Notes: generated by a model not told the origin, from the letters alone. A stretch of 64,000 nucleotides of DNA from Isoetes taiwanensis (GCA_021234155.1 JAJEKV010000009.1:7429546-7493545), one strand, 5' to 3'; shown: positions 12,161-23,487, counted from the stretch's first letter. Numbers and translations are program-made.

Positions 12161-14571
12161 ATCACGTTCTTTGTTTTTAATTTTATTCTAAAAACCTTTG
12201 TAATTGCAAATGCAGCTATCGAGGTGGCCTTTCTAAAAGGCAGTGCTCCACGGTTGCAGATATGGAGCCAGGACTCCCATGTTTCTAAATCGTTGCCAAC
12301 AGCTTTGTTTTTAGCTGCCATAGCTTCTTGCAACCCCTTTATCGTCCGCATTCTTTCAATGCTAATTCGTTGATTGATTTGGATGCAGGGGACCTTGGAT
12401 GATCAGTTTTCCCAGCTGCAGCAGCTTAAGACCCTGTTAATTCCAATTTCGTGGGCGAAGTGTTGACTCTATTCTTTGGCGACTCTGAGAGAATTGTGAC
12501 CCATGCGTGTTGTACGTTACTCTTCCTTCAAAAATAACGTTATCCTTAATTTGACTATGGTTTTGCAAAGAGCAGCAAGCGATCGACTTCAAGCAGATGG
12601 ACGCCTATGTGCATCAGCTAAAGGGAAGCAGTTTAAGGTATGGCTATGGGCAGTAATATTAAAGCAAAGTACTAAATCAAGGCAATGGGTTTTGGGTTTT
12701 GCAGCCACGGCAAAGCTTTGGAGTCAGCGATTTGTAGGTCTTTTGCAGGGTTCATGGTTGTGCTTTCTGTATCTGACACATGACGGATTTTTGGAAGCTG
12801 ATGCTGCTATCCAACGGACATTTCCAAGCTTCCACGTTTGTTCTTCTTAATTCCGTTTGTGCTTCGCCATCGCCATATCCATTCCATCATTATTTTCCTT
12901 TAGTCTGCATCGTTGCAAGCCTTTTTTCCTTATCAATAAAGGATATGAAGGCTTAACTCTGCTAAGATTCATTAGCTCCATACAGAATGAAAGAAATTTC
13001 ATCGATCTGAAGGTTATATGTCTTTTGGGCAATCCCTCATAAAGTGACAGAATCGATCTGAAGATATTCCACATGTTAGCTTCTAAGATACTCACAGTAT
13101 GGAGAAAAAGGAAGCGTTCCAGATCATCCGAGCGGAATATGTGTAAGTGTACTCGAAACTTTTTTTTTCTCTCATTTACCTTGTTATAAGGCGGCTAGGT
13201 TTGTCTGTGCAAGAACAAATCCTTTAAAGTGAGGGTTAAATTTGTTGCCATGGCTACAGTTGTAGGAGTGCACAAACTGGCCTACATGTGTAAATAAAAG
13301 TTTGTCCCTTTGACGTCAGAAATAGAAGGTTTCCTTCCTCCAGGATTAAGTGGTTAGTCACAAAAATAGAGCATTCTTTAGAAAGTTGTAAATATGTTTT
13401 TAAGCTCATACCAGTAAATGCATTGCCGTGCATGATCCCAATTTCTGGACACAATTTGTTGGATTAGAATAGTATAGTGTTTAACTCCAGTGGTAAGGAT
13501 CTTTGTCGATGTTTAAATTCTATTTGCATTTTGGGCATGTTTCCAATTCTGATATTGCTTCTAAAGGCTAACTGACTGAGTTATCATATTCACGATAGAA
13601 TTCGGAGAAAAGTAATGGGTTTCTGTTACTAAGTAGGAAAAGGATCGCTAAACTTTGTTTTGGATTGGTTTAGGAACCTTCCATATGTATGACAAGAAGA
13701 CCTAGAGATTCCTGCTTACATCTTTGTGGTAGATTAAGATCTAAAATCAAAAGCCAATCTCAAGGATGGCTTTTAGAAAAGAGCTGCAGCTAAGCTAATG
13801 CCTATCCAAATTCATTAAGGCATCTCTCTTTTCTCTGGCAATCAAATCATCTTTTGCTAGCCCACACGCATTATCAGCGTGAGTTATCCCAGAAAGAATT
13901 GGGGCATATATGCACTGGCGTCAGGTACCGAAACTGGGCCTTTACGCATTTCTGCATAAAAGTGCTCTCATATGTCAGCATTTATATTATCGTCACCACG
14001 CTTGATGGCTGAATCGGGCCATAGCTTAATACATAGAGATCCCCATCACATGCAGATTGCTTATAGCAATCTTGCAATACATTTACGATTGTTCAGCTTC
14101 AAACGTGGTACACGAGTTGGCTACTCTGCGAAACTGTTCTTAAACAGGAGTGTACCAGAACTTAACTGAGTTGGTTAGTCTATTTGACTGGAAAATGCCT
14201 TTTGATTGACAGAGCAACAACGTGTTAGCATCTGTAATAAAGCAACTTTTTCTTATCTGTTGTAAGGGTGGAATTCTGGACCTTATGCAAGTCAAAAGTG
14301 CATTGATATTAGACCTGAACATGGCCTTTTCTCTTTAAGGTCAATCTCGAAGTATTGACTCCAGGAAACTTGGCACAATGATATGCTCTTGATGGTGAAT
14401 CGGATTTAGTTGATACCTCCTTTGCAACAGAATTAAGCAGTTTTAAGTTGAAGATGTAGGGTTCATTTTGGAAGATTGCTTAGTCATTTGGCTTCATTAT
14501 TATTCCATTTCTTTTGTCATCACATTGTTAGTGTTTCCTGTAAGATATAAAAGAATGCATGAAAGACCCAG
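12161..14571. other. unassigned, scattered small frames
   Basis: Open frames at 12503-12850 (+) and 12145-12351 (-) lack recognised domains. Some segments look exon-like because they are flanked by AG/GT, but I cannot assign them. The upstream part of the VAN3-binding-protein relic at 14572 may lie here. Confidence 0.3.
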
Positions 14572-14724
14572 GTTAATGCAGCTGTATCCATTGCAGGAGT
14601 TCCTGCAGCAATAGCAGCTGTTGCCGCTGCAACTGCAGCCTCAGCCATTGATGATGGTGGTTTGAAAACAAGTATGGCTGCATCATTTGGAATCCCATTG
14701 TTTAGCTGCCTGGAGCTATCTTAG
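14572..14724 (+). pseudogene. VAN3-binding-protein-like (DUF828) exon fragment
   Basis: After a possible acceptor (CCAG at 14568-14571) one frame reads VNAAVSIAGVPAAIAAVAAA, then TAASAIDDGGLKTSMA, and stops at TAG 14722. Plant VAN3-binding / pleckstrin-like proteins have a very characteristic HAAVSVAGVAAA(V/I)AAIAA block at the start of an exon. The conserved alanine-rich helices that should follow are lost, so this is a truncated relic. Flanking exons were not recognised. Confidence 0.6.
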
Positions 14725-16209
14725 CTTTCCAATTGTTTCAAGCGTGCACTCTAAGGCAATTTTGTAGAAATCTTGTGGAATCCACACGATGTGAATTCAT
14801 GAAATCGACCATCTCCAGTCCTCTATAGTTTTCCTAAGTTCTACGGGAATCTTTGGTTTTGCTTTGGCTTTGGCTTTGACGTTAATTCCTATACGTTTAT
14901 CTTGACTCTTGAACTTGACTTTGATTTTTCGAGTTGTTCCAGGATTTGCAGTGTTGGAGTTGGGAGAGATATGTATCTTGCTTATAGTAGACGGTACTTT
15001 ATTTTATTTTTATTACTAAGAGTGCTAGAAGAACTCACTGGCATATTGCCATGCAACATGATAGCAGATGCCCATTTCGCTCTTCTATTTGGTGGATTGT
15101 TCACAATGATTATTGATGTTGTCATTTGCCATGCAAAAGCGTCACAAACTGAGCAAGTTGCCAGGGCTATTCTTTTGAACATTGCAAAGACATGACTGAA
15201 GAATCTTTATATGATGTTGAAGAATCTAATCGAAAACTATGAAAATCAAGAAGAATTTCCATGGAATGATGGCAAAGAAAATGATCATGAAATTTCACGA
15301 AATGTTTAAAAATCGCGGGGATCTAGCAAAAATCTTTGGAGATGTTATAGTGGAACACTATGGGCTCATTAGAGTTGAGATATCTTAGGGCAAAAGGAAC
15401 CACTTTGTCAAGGACCTCAAAATCTCAGGTAACCAATTAACTGTCAATGTGCTTTGCTTCTTAATTCACTAAATTGCCGGCGTGGATAAAGGACACAGAA
15501 GCTAAGCTAGCCGCCTTTGGCCTCGATGAATATAAAGGTCACTCCTCCTAGAAGCAAGAGATGTTTCCGTCATAAATACCCTGATTTTCAGATAGTTTTT
15601 CCACCTTTCACACCATCTTTTTCTGCACATTGTGTAGCCCATGTAAAAGTCCTTCAAAGCAGCCCTTTAATGGTTCAAAATACTCTTCGAGGATTACACT
15701 TTGATAATAATATTCAATGCAAGACTAGAAGTGCTAGTATAATAGTCTTCTTTTTTTACTTTGAAAAATAAAGACATGATAAACACTTCGGTTGCTAAAG
15801 ATGGATACATTCAACTAAATAGTACAACCAACTAAATAGTACAACCGCGACTCTTTGAGTTTAATTCAAATTTAACTCAACTATTCACTGAGAAGTACTA
15901 ATAACCAATGGCGAGCTTCATTGAATGGATATTGTGCGAGTAATTGAGCTTAAATATTCGCGTCTTGCATACTGCCACTATGCACTAAAGACGCTGATAC
16001 CAAATCATAAGATGACAATACATCAATGGGTTCTGATACTTGAATTCGACTTGAACAAACAAAACTTTGATATTTACCTATGACTTCTCCTAATATAATT
16101 ATTGGCGCGAACTTTACATATTGATCTGCTTAATCTCAAATGTTATTTTCAGATGTTCATCAGCCATGATTGATAAACCCACTGATAGTACAAGAACTTG
16201 TCTATATCT
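14725..16209. other. unassigned
   Basis: Small frames only (for example 14902-15195 +). A (TATCTA)n microsatellite lies at 16200-16225, just before the tandem duplication. Confidence 0.3.
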
Positions 16210-17070
16210 ATATCTATATCTATATATAATACTAAAGCCAAAATAAGATGCTAGTTTGTGCGCGATCTTAGGCATTGATTTCTTGTATTTCACAACTTTT
16301 GTTGTATACCGTTAGATGTAAAATTAGTTCTCTCTTTTTTTTCAAGGCAGGCCAAGGGACACTTTATTTTGTGACGTGGTCCTGCAAATATGGTAAACAC
16401 TCTTCTTGAAATGGCCGAAACAAGGGAACATGTTCTCTTCCGGCCACATACACTGCAATCCTTCCACCAGAAAATCACGAATTCATATCCATCTTTCCCA
16501 GCAGTCGCCCTATTTTGTTTGTGTGGCTATGACTAAAGGGGGGTACACATAGTTTTGGCGATACAAACCATGTGAGTGACCTGAAAGGGTTTGTTTTTCC
16601 CTTAAGCCGTACATATACTCGTACCTAGGGGTAGCTTTTTGGAGTTTTTAGGCGATTTTGGTACTGTATATGGTTGGAAAGGGGATCTCTGAAAAAAATT
16701 CAAACGCGTACAGAAGGTGGTTTTTGCCGACCTCTTGCACGCAGGTGGCATACCCCCTATACAATAAGTGCATCCTGGGGGGTTGTGGTTATCTACAGAG
16801 CTTGCATTTTCCCCTTCAAAAAGCCCAGTTCCACAGACAGGGTCATCATCTTTCTCTTGCCTCTGCCAGTACATAGGTGCACAAGCCATTGCTGGTCGTC
16901 ATACCCCTGGCACAATTACAAACCAGCTTCAAGCCTCATTCTCTGAGCCTCGGCTATTGATCCTGACAGACCTCCGCTCGGATCATCAGGTATTTGTTTA
17001 TCTTTGTATGTTCTTTACTTTTCGTTTAGGGCTAGTATTTCCCTTTTCTTCTATCTTCATATTTATCCCA
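16210..17070. repeat. tandem duplication, unit 1 (861 bp)
   Basis: This block is repeated immediately downstream at 17071-17931 with a constant 861-base offset. I count four substitutions (near 16346, 16351, 16557 and 16976) and no indels outside the microsatellite edge. Both units start at a TATCTATATATAATACTAAAG sequence, so the microsatellite may have mediated unequal exchange. It contains a ribosomal protein SA exon. Confidence 0.95.
16870..16989 (+). pseudogene. RPSA: 40S ribosomal protein SA exon, copy 1
   Basis: Between an acceptor (CTCTGCCAG) and a donor (CAG|GTATTTG), 40 codons read [30 protein letters not shown] and [11 protein letters not shown] with a clean frame. This is the highly conserved RPSA core ([19 protein letters not shown]...[15 protein letters not shown]). 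No neighbouring RPSA exon is seen inside the 861-bp unit or nearby. The duplicated exon therefore lies isolated, and the gene is partial or its other exons are farther away or lost. The exon itself is free of stops. Confidence 0.85.
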
Positions 17071-17931
17071 TTATCTATATCTATATATAATACTAAAGCC
17101 AAAATAAGATGCTAGTTTGTGCGCGATCTTAGGCATTGATTTCTTGTATTTCACAACTTTTGTTGTATACCGTTAGATGTAAAATTAGTTCTCTCTTTTT
17201 TTTCAAGGCGGGCCGAGGGACACTTTATTTTGTGACGTGGTCCTGCAAATATGGTAAACACTCTTCTTGAAATGGCCGAAACAAGGGAACATGTTCTCTT
17301 CCGGCCACATACACTGCAATCCTTCCACCAGAAAATCACGAATTCATATCCATCTTTCCCAGCAGTCGCCCTATTTTGTTTGTGTGGCTATGACTAAAGG
17401 GGGGTACACATAGTTTTGGCCATACAAACCATGTGAGTGACCTGAAAGGGTTTGTTTTTCCCTTAAGCCGTACATATACTCGTACCTAGGGGTAGCTTTT
17501 TGGAGTTTTTAGGCGATTTTGGTACTGTATATGGTTGGAAAGGGGATCTCTGAAAAAAATTCAAACGCGTACAGAAGGTGGTTTTTGCCGACCTCTTGCA
17601 CGCAGGTGGCATACCCCCTATACAATAAGTGCATCCTGGGGGGTTGTGGTTATCTACAGAGCTTGCATTTTCCCCTTCAAAAAGCCCAGTTCCACAGACA
17701 GGGTCATCATCTTTCTCTTGCCTCTGCCAGTACATAGGTGCACAAGCCATTGCTGGTCGTCATACCCCTGGCACAATTACAAACCAGCTTCAAGCCTCAT
17801 TCTCTGAGCCTCGGCTATTGATCCTGACAGACCTCTGCTCGGATCATCAGGTATTTGTTTATCTTTGTATGTTCTTTACTTTTCGTTTAGGGCTAGTATT
17901 TCCCTTTTCTTCTATCTTCATATTTATCCCA
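17071..17931. repeat. tandem duplication, unit 2 (861 bp)
   Basis: Second copy of the block at 16210-17070, about 99.5% identical by eye. Similarity ends at 17931, matching 17070 in unit 1. Confidence 0.95.
17731..17850 (+). pseudogene. RPSA: 40S ribosomal protein SA exon, copy 2
   Basis: Same 120-base exon as at 16870-16989, with identical splice sites. It differs by one substitution near 17837 that changes LRSDHQ to LCSDHQ. If this belonged to a transcribed gene it would be a duplicated exon in tandem. More probably both are parts of a dead gene copy. Confidence 0.85.
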
Positions 17932-19254
17932 TCCCCTAAGGAAAAAGAATTCTTGCCATTGTTCATCTCTGTTTTATTTAATTTTATGTTTTTTATGTGC
18001 AGATTAGGATGCTAGATTAGTGCAATTAAATCCATAACTGCGCTTCTACTTTGATCTGCAGAGATGATTGACAAAATTCAAATTCTAGAAGGGCATTACA
18101 TATTGGGAGAATATATGTGTCCTTTGGTGGACAGATTCTGACGATGTTGCAATCTTATCATTGGCCGACTTAAGGTATGACACTTGGATCCATGTTAACA
18201 TAAATTGTGTCTGTTGAGTTACAAACTATCGATCGACAGTCATGCCTGCAATCTTTCAATGGCTCTTGCAGGGATGAATTGTTGCAGGCATGTACTATAT
18301 TTATCTCTGCATCATATTCTTGGGGAAGATCATAAGGTCAATTTGAATTAAGAAAATCATGTTCAATTGTCTATATAACTTTGTCTAGTCATGTATTTTT
18401 CACTTTATCTTTTGTCACCATTTGCACTTTGAACTCTGGCATACTCTGCTCCATTTTTCTTTGAATATGCATTCTGTAGTACTATTTGGAGAATGAGTTT
18501 AATCTTTGGACAATGCCTCCAAATGTTCTACTTCTGAGAAGAATGCAGTTTCTAGGCTTAGTTTTGAACGTGATTTTACCCGAGACTCTAGAGAAAATGT
18601 TGGCTATTTCTACGTAGGTGATTGTTGACTTGCAGGCTTTGATCCGTGTTGTTGATCCTGGTACTTATACTGGTAGAGTTGATCTTTGCCTTGAAAGAGC
18701 AACATTTGGCAATCTTCCTAACTCGGGTTTTTTCTAGGGGTTTTTTTCTTCTGCAACCCACCTGACTTCCATCAATCATTAGTATGTTTTGGATTATTTG
18801 GTGATTCAGCTCTTCCCAATTTCATAATTTTATTTGCAGACTCATGTCCGCAAGAGAAGTCTGGAGCCAGGAACCCATCTCTGTTTCCTTGGATTATTTG
18901 TAGACTCTAGAATTTCAAAGGTGCATGCATTTAATAAAGATTCCATGGATTGATCACTCAACTCAACAATTTGCTAAGAGTGACATTGTCTTAGTCTGAA
19001 CATTGGCATCCATGTTACCTATATTAAGATAGCTTGTACATTAAGCAATTGAGCATGGTTGGTGTCGTTTGTGAATCAGTACGATATTGGCCATCTCTCT
19101 ATTAACAAACCCACCTGATTAGATCTTTGTGAGCACTAAACGTATTCAGAATCAGAAACCACTTACAAGATAATCTGGTTCTTTTATATGTGGAAATACA
19201 TCACCTCTTATTGCAATCATCCACAAGAATTTGTTGATAGCATCACTTGGATAA
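17932..19254. other. unassigned; one exon-like block
   Basis: Between TTGCAG (about 18633) and 18735 the plus strand reads ALIRVVDPGTYTGRVDLCLE then RATFGNLPNSG, with an acceptor-like border. It resembles a host exon, but I do not recognise the family. The rest is non-coding. Confidence 0.3.
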
Positions 19255-19720
19255 TGTGACGCTCCCTACAAAATATACGGTGCCCGGTCGTACATTCCGT
19301 AGAAAATCCCCCATCCGGTCCTTCGACCGCACAGGCCCTCCGTCTATCCCGCACTCCAGGGTATCCATAGTGCGGGAAGGGGACACGAAGGTGTCTTGCG
19401 TGCCCTTCCCCTATGGGCTCCTATCACAGCGGAAGCATAAACGACGTCAGAACTAGCAATAACAATACATCGAACTACCTCGAAGGGTAGCACATCTATA
19501 CATCCATAGATACAATAGAGATAAACACATGCCGTAAAACATGAGAGCTCCTACCCAAGGCTCAGACTCATGGGGAGGTAGACTGACGGCTAGGCCTCAA
19601 GATAGAGCAGACCGAGTCATAGTATGACGGAGGGCCTTACCATGGTGATGTAGTCGCCATGGGAGGGAAATTCCCGTATTTGTACGATGCGAGCATCGTA
19701 TAGATTCTGGGAGCATCACA
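19255..19720 (+). mobile_element. 5' LTR of a retrotransposon (466 bp)
   Basis: The block starts TGTGACGCTCCC and ends GGGAGCATCACA, near-perfect 12-base inverted ends with the TG...CA of LTRs. A primer-binding site follows at once. GC content and composition differ from the AT-rich flank. I found no second copy in the window, so the 3' LTR is missing, too diverged to see, or outside. Confidence 0.7.
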
Positions 19721-19721
19721 G

Positions 19722-19733
19722 TGATATCAGAGC
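19722..19733 (+). other. primer-binding site, initiator tRNA-Met type
   Basis: TGATATCAGAGC differs by one base from TGGTATCAGAGC, the standard plant LTR-retrotransposon site complementary to the 3' end of initiator tRNA-Met. It lies one base after the LTR end and sets the element's orientation as plus. Confidence 0.7.
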
Positions 19734-20064
19734 ATGATTTTGGTAGACCAAATCATTGCACTGGCCATCGTCTAACTCGTTAGTTGACGATACTTTCTTA
19801 GGTTAAAGTAATCCAACTCTGTAATTAGCATGTGGGTGACCTAGTATGGGAGGAATAACTTAGTTGAGTAGAAGAGTGCTCTATGGCAAAGTGATTAGGG
19901 TCAGATGGTGGAGCCAGAGGTTCGTGTTTTGCAAGCGCCATAACTTTCTCTAGGTAGCTCGGATGGACGAGATTTTTGCTCCAATATGTCGGGCATGGTC
20001 CAACTACCCTAGGGACGTCGTTACGCGGCACCGAACTGGCACAAAAGGGGTCAAAACACTACTT

Positions 20065-20129
20065 GGGCGCCGCTCTAACTAGAGCGTCTCAGATTTTCAA
20101 ACAGAGAGCGTATAATCAGAGCGGCGCCC
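20065..20129. repeat. 12-bp perfect inverted repeat, GC-rich hairpin
   Basis: GGGCGCCGCTCT at 20065-20076 is the exact reverse complement of AGAGCGGCGCCC at 20118-20129, with 41 bases between. It sits in the leader between primer-binding site and coding region of the LTR element, where structured leaders are common. Confidence 0.6.
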
Positions 20130-20516
20130 GGGCATATAAAACGCATATACCGCCGCCGGCATATAAAAAAAAAATTATATATAAAAAAAAAAAAGATTTC
20201 GAAAAATTTTTGAATCTTAAATTAAAAAAGAAAAAAAGTGACGGTTATTCTTTTGTTCTCTCCTCTTTTGAGTGCCTCGCCCTGTCCGTCTGCCATAGCC
20301 GCCGGAGTTGAAGCTCTAAGCGCCTTCGCCCCCGCACTTGTCCTACACCGCCGTCATCCCCTAGCGCTTCATTTCTTGGCCTTCTTACTCAACTCCCATG
20401 AATATGGCATGCACTCGCACCACCCAAAGCCATGGCACTCTTACCTTACCTCAAATCTTTGCTGAGCTTGGGGAGCAGCTTGGGGTGCAACATTTCGTTC
20501 CCGAGCTTAGAATACA

Positions 20517-20737
20517 CTCGGCGTTTAGTCTAGTGGTAACACACTAGGTCTAGCAACTATAGGTCTCGAGTTCGAGACCGCCCAGAATCGCACTTTGAAC
20601 TGTTGGGTGTCAAAACCCACAGACGCAATGTAAAGTGGTTGGGGGCAGGGCCCAATCAAGCAATGTAGTGTGGTGTGTGGTCACATGTCCAGTTGGATGC
20701 TGCCTAGTGGCGTGACGTTAAAATACTATCTAATACC
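20517..20737 (+). mobile_element. tRNA-derived SINE, copy 1
   Basis: It has an A box TAGTCTAGTGG (20526-20536) and B box GAGTTCGAGACC (20569-20580). A tRNA-like acceptor pairing joins CTCGGCG (20517-20523) with CGCCCAG (20579-20585), with one mismatch. A ~120-bp body and the tail ACGTTAAAATACTATCTA follow. The second copy at 56802-57024 is nearly identical through the whole length. It lies between the leader and coding region of the LTR element, so it was inserted there. Confidence 0.85.
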
Positions 20738-20831
20738 TTACTCCATCTTCAACCTATCAGAGTGCTTTTTGATAAAGCTTAACCTTCTTCGGCAACCTTA
20801 TATCTTGGTCGAACAACCTGACCAAGTTATG

Positions 20832-21498
20832 ATGTTAGTTAAGTTTTATCCGCCCACGTGCGTGGAGGTCCCCGAGGAGGAAGCCATTCGGAGAGAGGCC
20901 GCCCGAATCAGAGAGCTAGCCCGTGGGGATGATACCATGGAGATGGAGAGGGGGGACCCAAAAGATCGGGGGCATGATGATATGTTTACCTGGGTGATGG
21001 GAGAGCCATCATAAACGGAAATCCCTTCAACCTTTCCCCATATGAGTATGATGAGGCCACCCAAAGTTTCACTTGGGGTGAGGTCCCATCCTACCTTACA
21101 ACAGATTCCTTGATAGTGATTCAGTTGGACATGCAAGCCCGGGCGGACCGTTATCGTGCAGAACTGCTTCGAAGGATCACGGGCCGACGCTTCACCGAAG
21201 TGGAGGAGAGCATGGCCGCAGCTCGTGCCGCACGCGAAGAGGCTGATAGGGCTGAGCAGCAATGGCAAGCGGAGGAGCTTGCCAAGCAGAACTAGGATCA
21301 GCAGAAGCCAAATACAGAGCAAGAGACCCAGCACAACCCTGACCAGACGGAGAAGCCTACCGTTAAGAGACGGCGGAAGTCCACCGCCCATAAGTCAGGG
21401 AGCTAATACAAGGAAAAGCTCAAGGCTGTTGGGAACATCGGGAAGGCCACGAGCTCTGGCCACCGGCAGGACCGTGTGGATGCGGCCTGGCCCCGTCC
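20832..21498 (+). pseudogene. LTR-element ORF A: coiled-coil protein, broken
   Basis: The first part (20832-21013) reads EEEAIRREAARIRELARG and ends MFTWVMGEPS. After a frameshift at about 21010 the next frame gives NPFNLSPYEYDEATQSF, WGEVPSYLTTDSL and a long charged helix (DMQARADRYRAELLRR, AAARAAREEADRAEQQW). TAG at 21293 and TAA at 21403 interrupt it, each one C-to-T step from a Gln codon. The C-terminus is basic (VKRRRKSTAHK). The function is unrecognised; position after LTR and primer-binding site suggests a gag-like or captured protein. It runs into the H3-like block. Confidence 0.5.
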
Positions 21499-21856
21499 AG
21501 TGACAGAGGCAAGACCTTGCCCAAGAAGCCGACGCAGACGCAGCGGGCGACGCCTCCAAGGAAACCCCATCGGTTTAAACCGGGGACAGTAGCTCAGAGA
21601 AATCCATAAGTACCATAAGACCACGGAGCTACTATTACGGAAGCTCCCCTTTCAGTGTTTGGCTCGTGAAATAGCCCAAGAGTTCAAGACCGACCTGCGG
21701 TTCCAAACCTTTGCCATACTTGCACTGCCGGAGGCTACCAAGGCTTACCTAATAGCCCTTTTCGAGGATGCTAACCTTTGCGCCATCCACACAAAAAGGG
21801 TTATCATGACAAAGGACTTGGCTCTCGCCCGAAGAATTCAGAGAGACCACAACTAG
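21499..21856 (+). pseudogene. divergent histone H3-like protein inside an LTR element
   Basis: Frame 1 (21499-21590) gives a basic tail, TLPKKPTQTQRATPPRK, then [10 protein letters not shown], the H3 tail/alphaN junction. One base is missing, and from 21593 another frame reads [65 protein letters not shown] and stops at 21854. This is the H3 histone fold; the FKTDLRFQ loop and LFEDxNLCAIH are kept. The N-tail is not that of canonical H3: the usual ARTKQTARKS start is gone. One residue is missing in the VTIMPKD turn and the C-terminus is changed. It does not have the longer loop 1 of most CENH3 proteins, so a CENH3 origin is not shown. Confidence 0.8.
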
Positions 21857-22092
21857 CTTGTTTACCAAACATCTTTTCTTGTATCATTTTTGTACATGTT
21901 TGAATATAATTGAATTTTGTCTATTTAAACTTTGTCTTTAAAAAAATAAAATAAAATAAATAATAATTATTATTTAAATACTGACACTGACGTCGGCATA
22001 AAAGTTAAAAAGATACTTAAAGACCTTTAGGATTTCATTTGTTATCTCTTGCCTTCTTGTTTCTTTCTCCTCCCCCACACCTTGCAGCTACA

Positions 22093-23487
22093 ATGACGAC
22101 CCCAACCCTGCTCTAATGGTCCCAGGATGGAGAGCATTGGGACTCTCAAGTTCCCTTTGACCTCCTGCAACCCTTTCTCCTCCAAAAGATAGACCTCATC
22201 GCCAACATGCAGAGTCATCCTGACTATGCAGGCTTTCTTGAGTTTTATACTCAAGAGATGCTTCCTCTTTGCATTCCTTTAGGGGATCCGCCCTAGCTCT
22301 ACCTAAAGAGAGCTATAGTGATGTTGGGAGGGGACACTCATGCATATGATGTTCTTAAGGGCAAGCTTAGATGGGGCTGTAATCCGCCAGTGGTCACACA
22401 TGAGGGCCAGCAATATCTTGAAGTGGCCTTCGCGGTGGCCATCCTTATGGACCAGTATGTGGAGGAGAACACTCTACTGGCAGAGAAGAGCAAGGTACCT
22501 GAGTCCTCTGATGAGGAAGAAGACGAGTACATCCGAGAGGACGACTTTGCCCGGTGGAAGCAACTAGCAGAAAAGATGCTGCCACACCAACACTAGGGGG
22601 CACGGCTAACTGGATTGGACGCCCTCCCAGTTATCTATCATCAGGGGCAGGAGTACCTTCTACTGGAAGATATCATGCAGACATACCATGTAGTGGCTGG
22701 CTTGAAGGGCCGAACTAAGGCACAAGTGCTTTATGAGCTCGCTGAGTATTACATGGATGACTTTATTGACTTCATGCCAATTGAGCTCCCTATAGAGGTA
22801 TAGCAGCTGCTCCAATTTCACCAAGAAAACATCGAGCCGGCTGACACACTCCTTTGGCTAAGGGATCTTGTGCTTCAGGATCCTCCATCTCAACCTCCTC
22901 CGAAAGCCTTTACGGCCGTGGGACCTCACGTCCCAAATATTAATATGGTCGATGTTCCTTCCAAGTCGGATGAAGAAGGGGAAGATCTTTACCATAACCC
23001 CAGCCATCTAAGGGAGGAAAAGCAAGAGCTCAAGGAGGAAGAGGTCACCATGGACCTCGACAAGGAAGTAGCTACCTCGGTCACACTAGAGGTCAAAGCG
23101 TTGGGGAACCACCTCACACACTTCTTCCTATCAGCTTTTCGGCAGGGATAGGTCCTTTTTGTGCCACAAGACCTAGCCTCAGAGGCCAAAGCAGCGTGGT
23201 GGAACCTCTGTGCATTGTCCACCCTGGCCGGCTATAAGAAGCTCCCTTATCGCATTTTCACTTATGTGCTCGTGCGTTGAGACTTCGCGCTTACTGCTTT
23301 GGGCCAGGACATAGCGCCGTGGATGAGCATGAAGCTCCTTGTGGCAGCCCCTTTGGCCACTGCCTATCCACCAGAGGTTGCTTCTCTTGCATCCACCACA
23401 GTTGATCCAGGGGTTACTCTGTTGCGCCATCGGCCGCCACCATCACCTCCTACACCGATGGATCAAGATGCAAGACCCAGTTTCTAA
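22093..23487 (+). pseudogene. LTR-element ORF B: unknown 464-aa protein, six in-frame stops
   Basis: From ATG 22093 one reading frame runs 465 codons to TAA 23485 without a single frameshift. It is interrupted by TAA 22114, TAG 22294, TAG 22594, TAG 22801, TAG 23149 and TGA 23278. Each can come from CAA, CAG or CGA by one C-to-T change. The protein has an N-terminal helical part (LIANMQSHPDYAGFLEFYTQ), acidic patches (ESSDEEEDEYIREDD, KSDEEGED), a proline-rich middle (PPSQPPPK) and a P-rich end. I recognise no domain and no zinc knuckle, protease or RT. It could be a diverged gag or a captured host protein. Confidence 0.6.

Noticed and set aside
16602-17807. Pairs of identical frames in the tandem duplication
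   Set aside because: They occur twice only because the DNA is duplicated. Only the short RPSA exon has protein support.
20846-21391. 181-codon minus-strand frame
   Set aside because: Leu/Ser/Gly-rich shadow of the plus-strand coiled-coil ORF; no domain and opposite to LTR orientation.
21499-21856. Centromeric histone CENH3
   Set aside because: The tail is unusual, but loop 1 has the normal FKTDLRFQ without the insertion and tryptophan common in plant CENH3. A divergent H3 is all that is supported.
22093-23487. Organellar gene with U-to-C edited stop codons
   Set aside because: Fern and hornwort organelles correct such stops, but the block lies behind an LTR and an H3-like sequence in nuclear-type repeat DNA. 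C-to-T decay is simpler.
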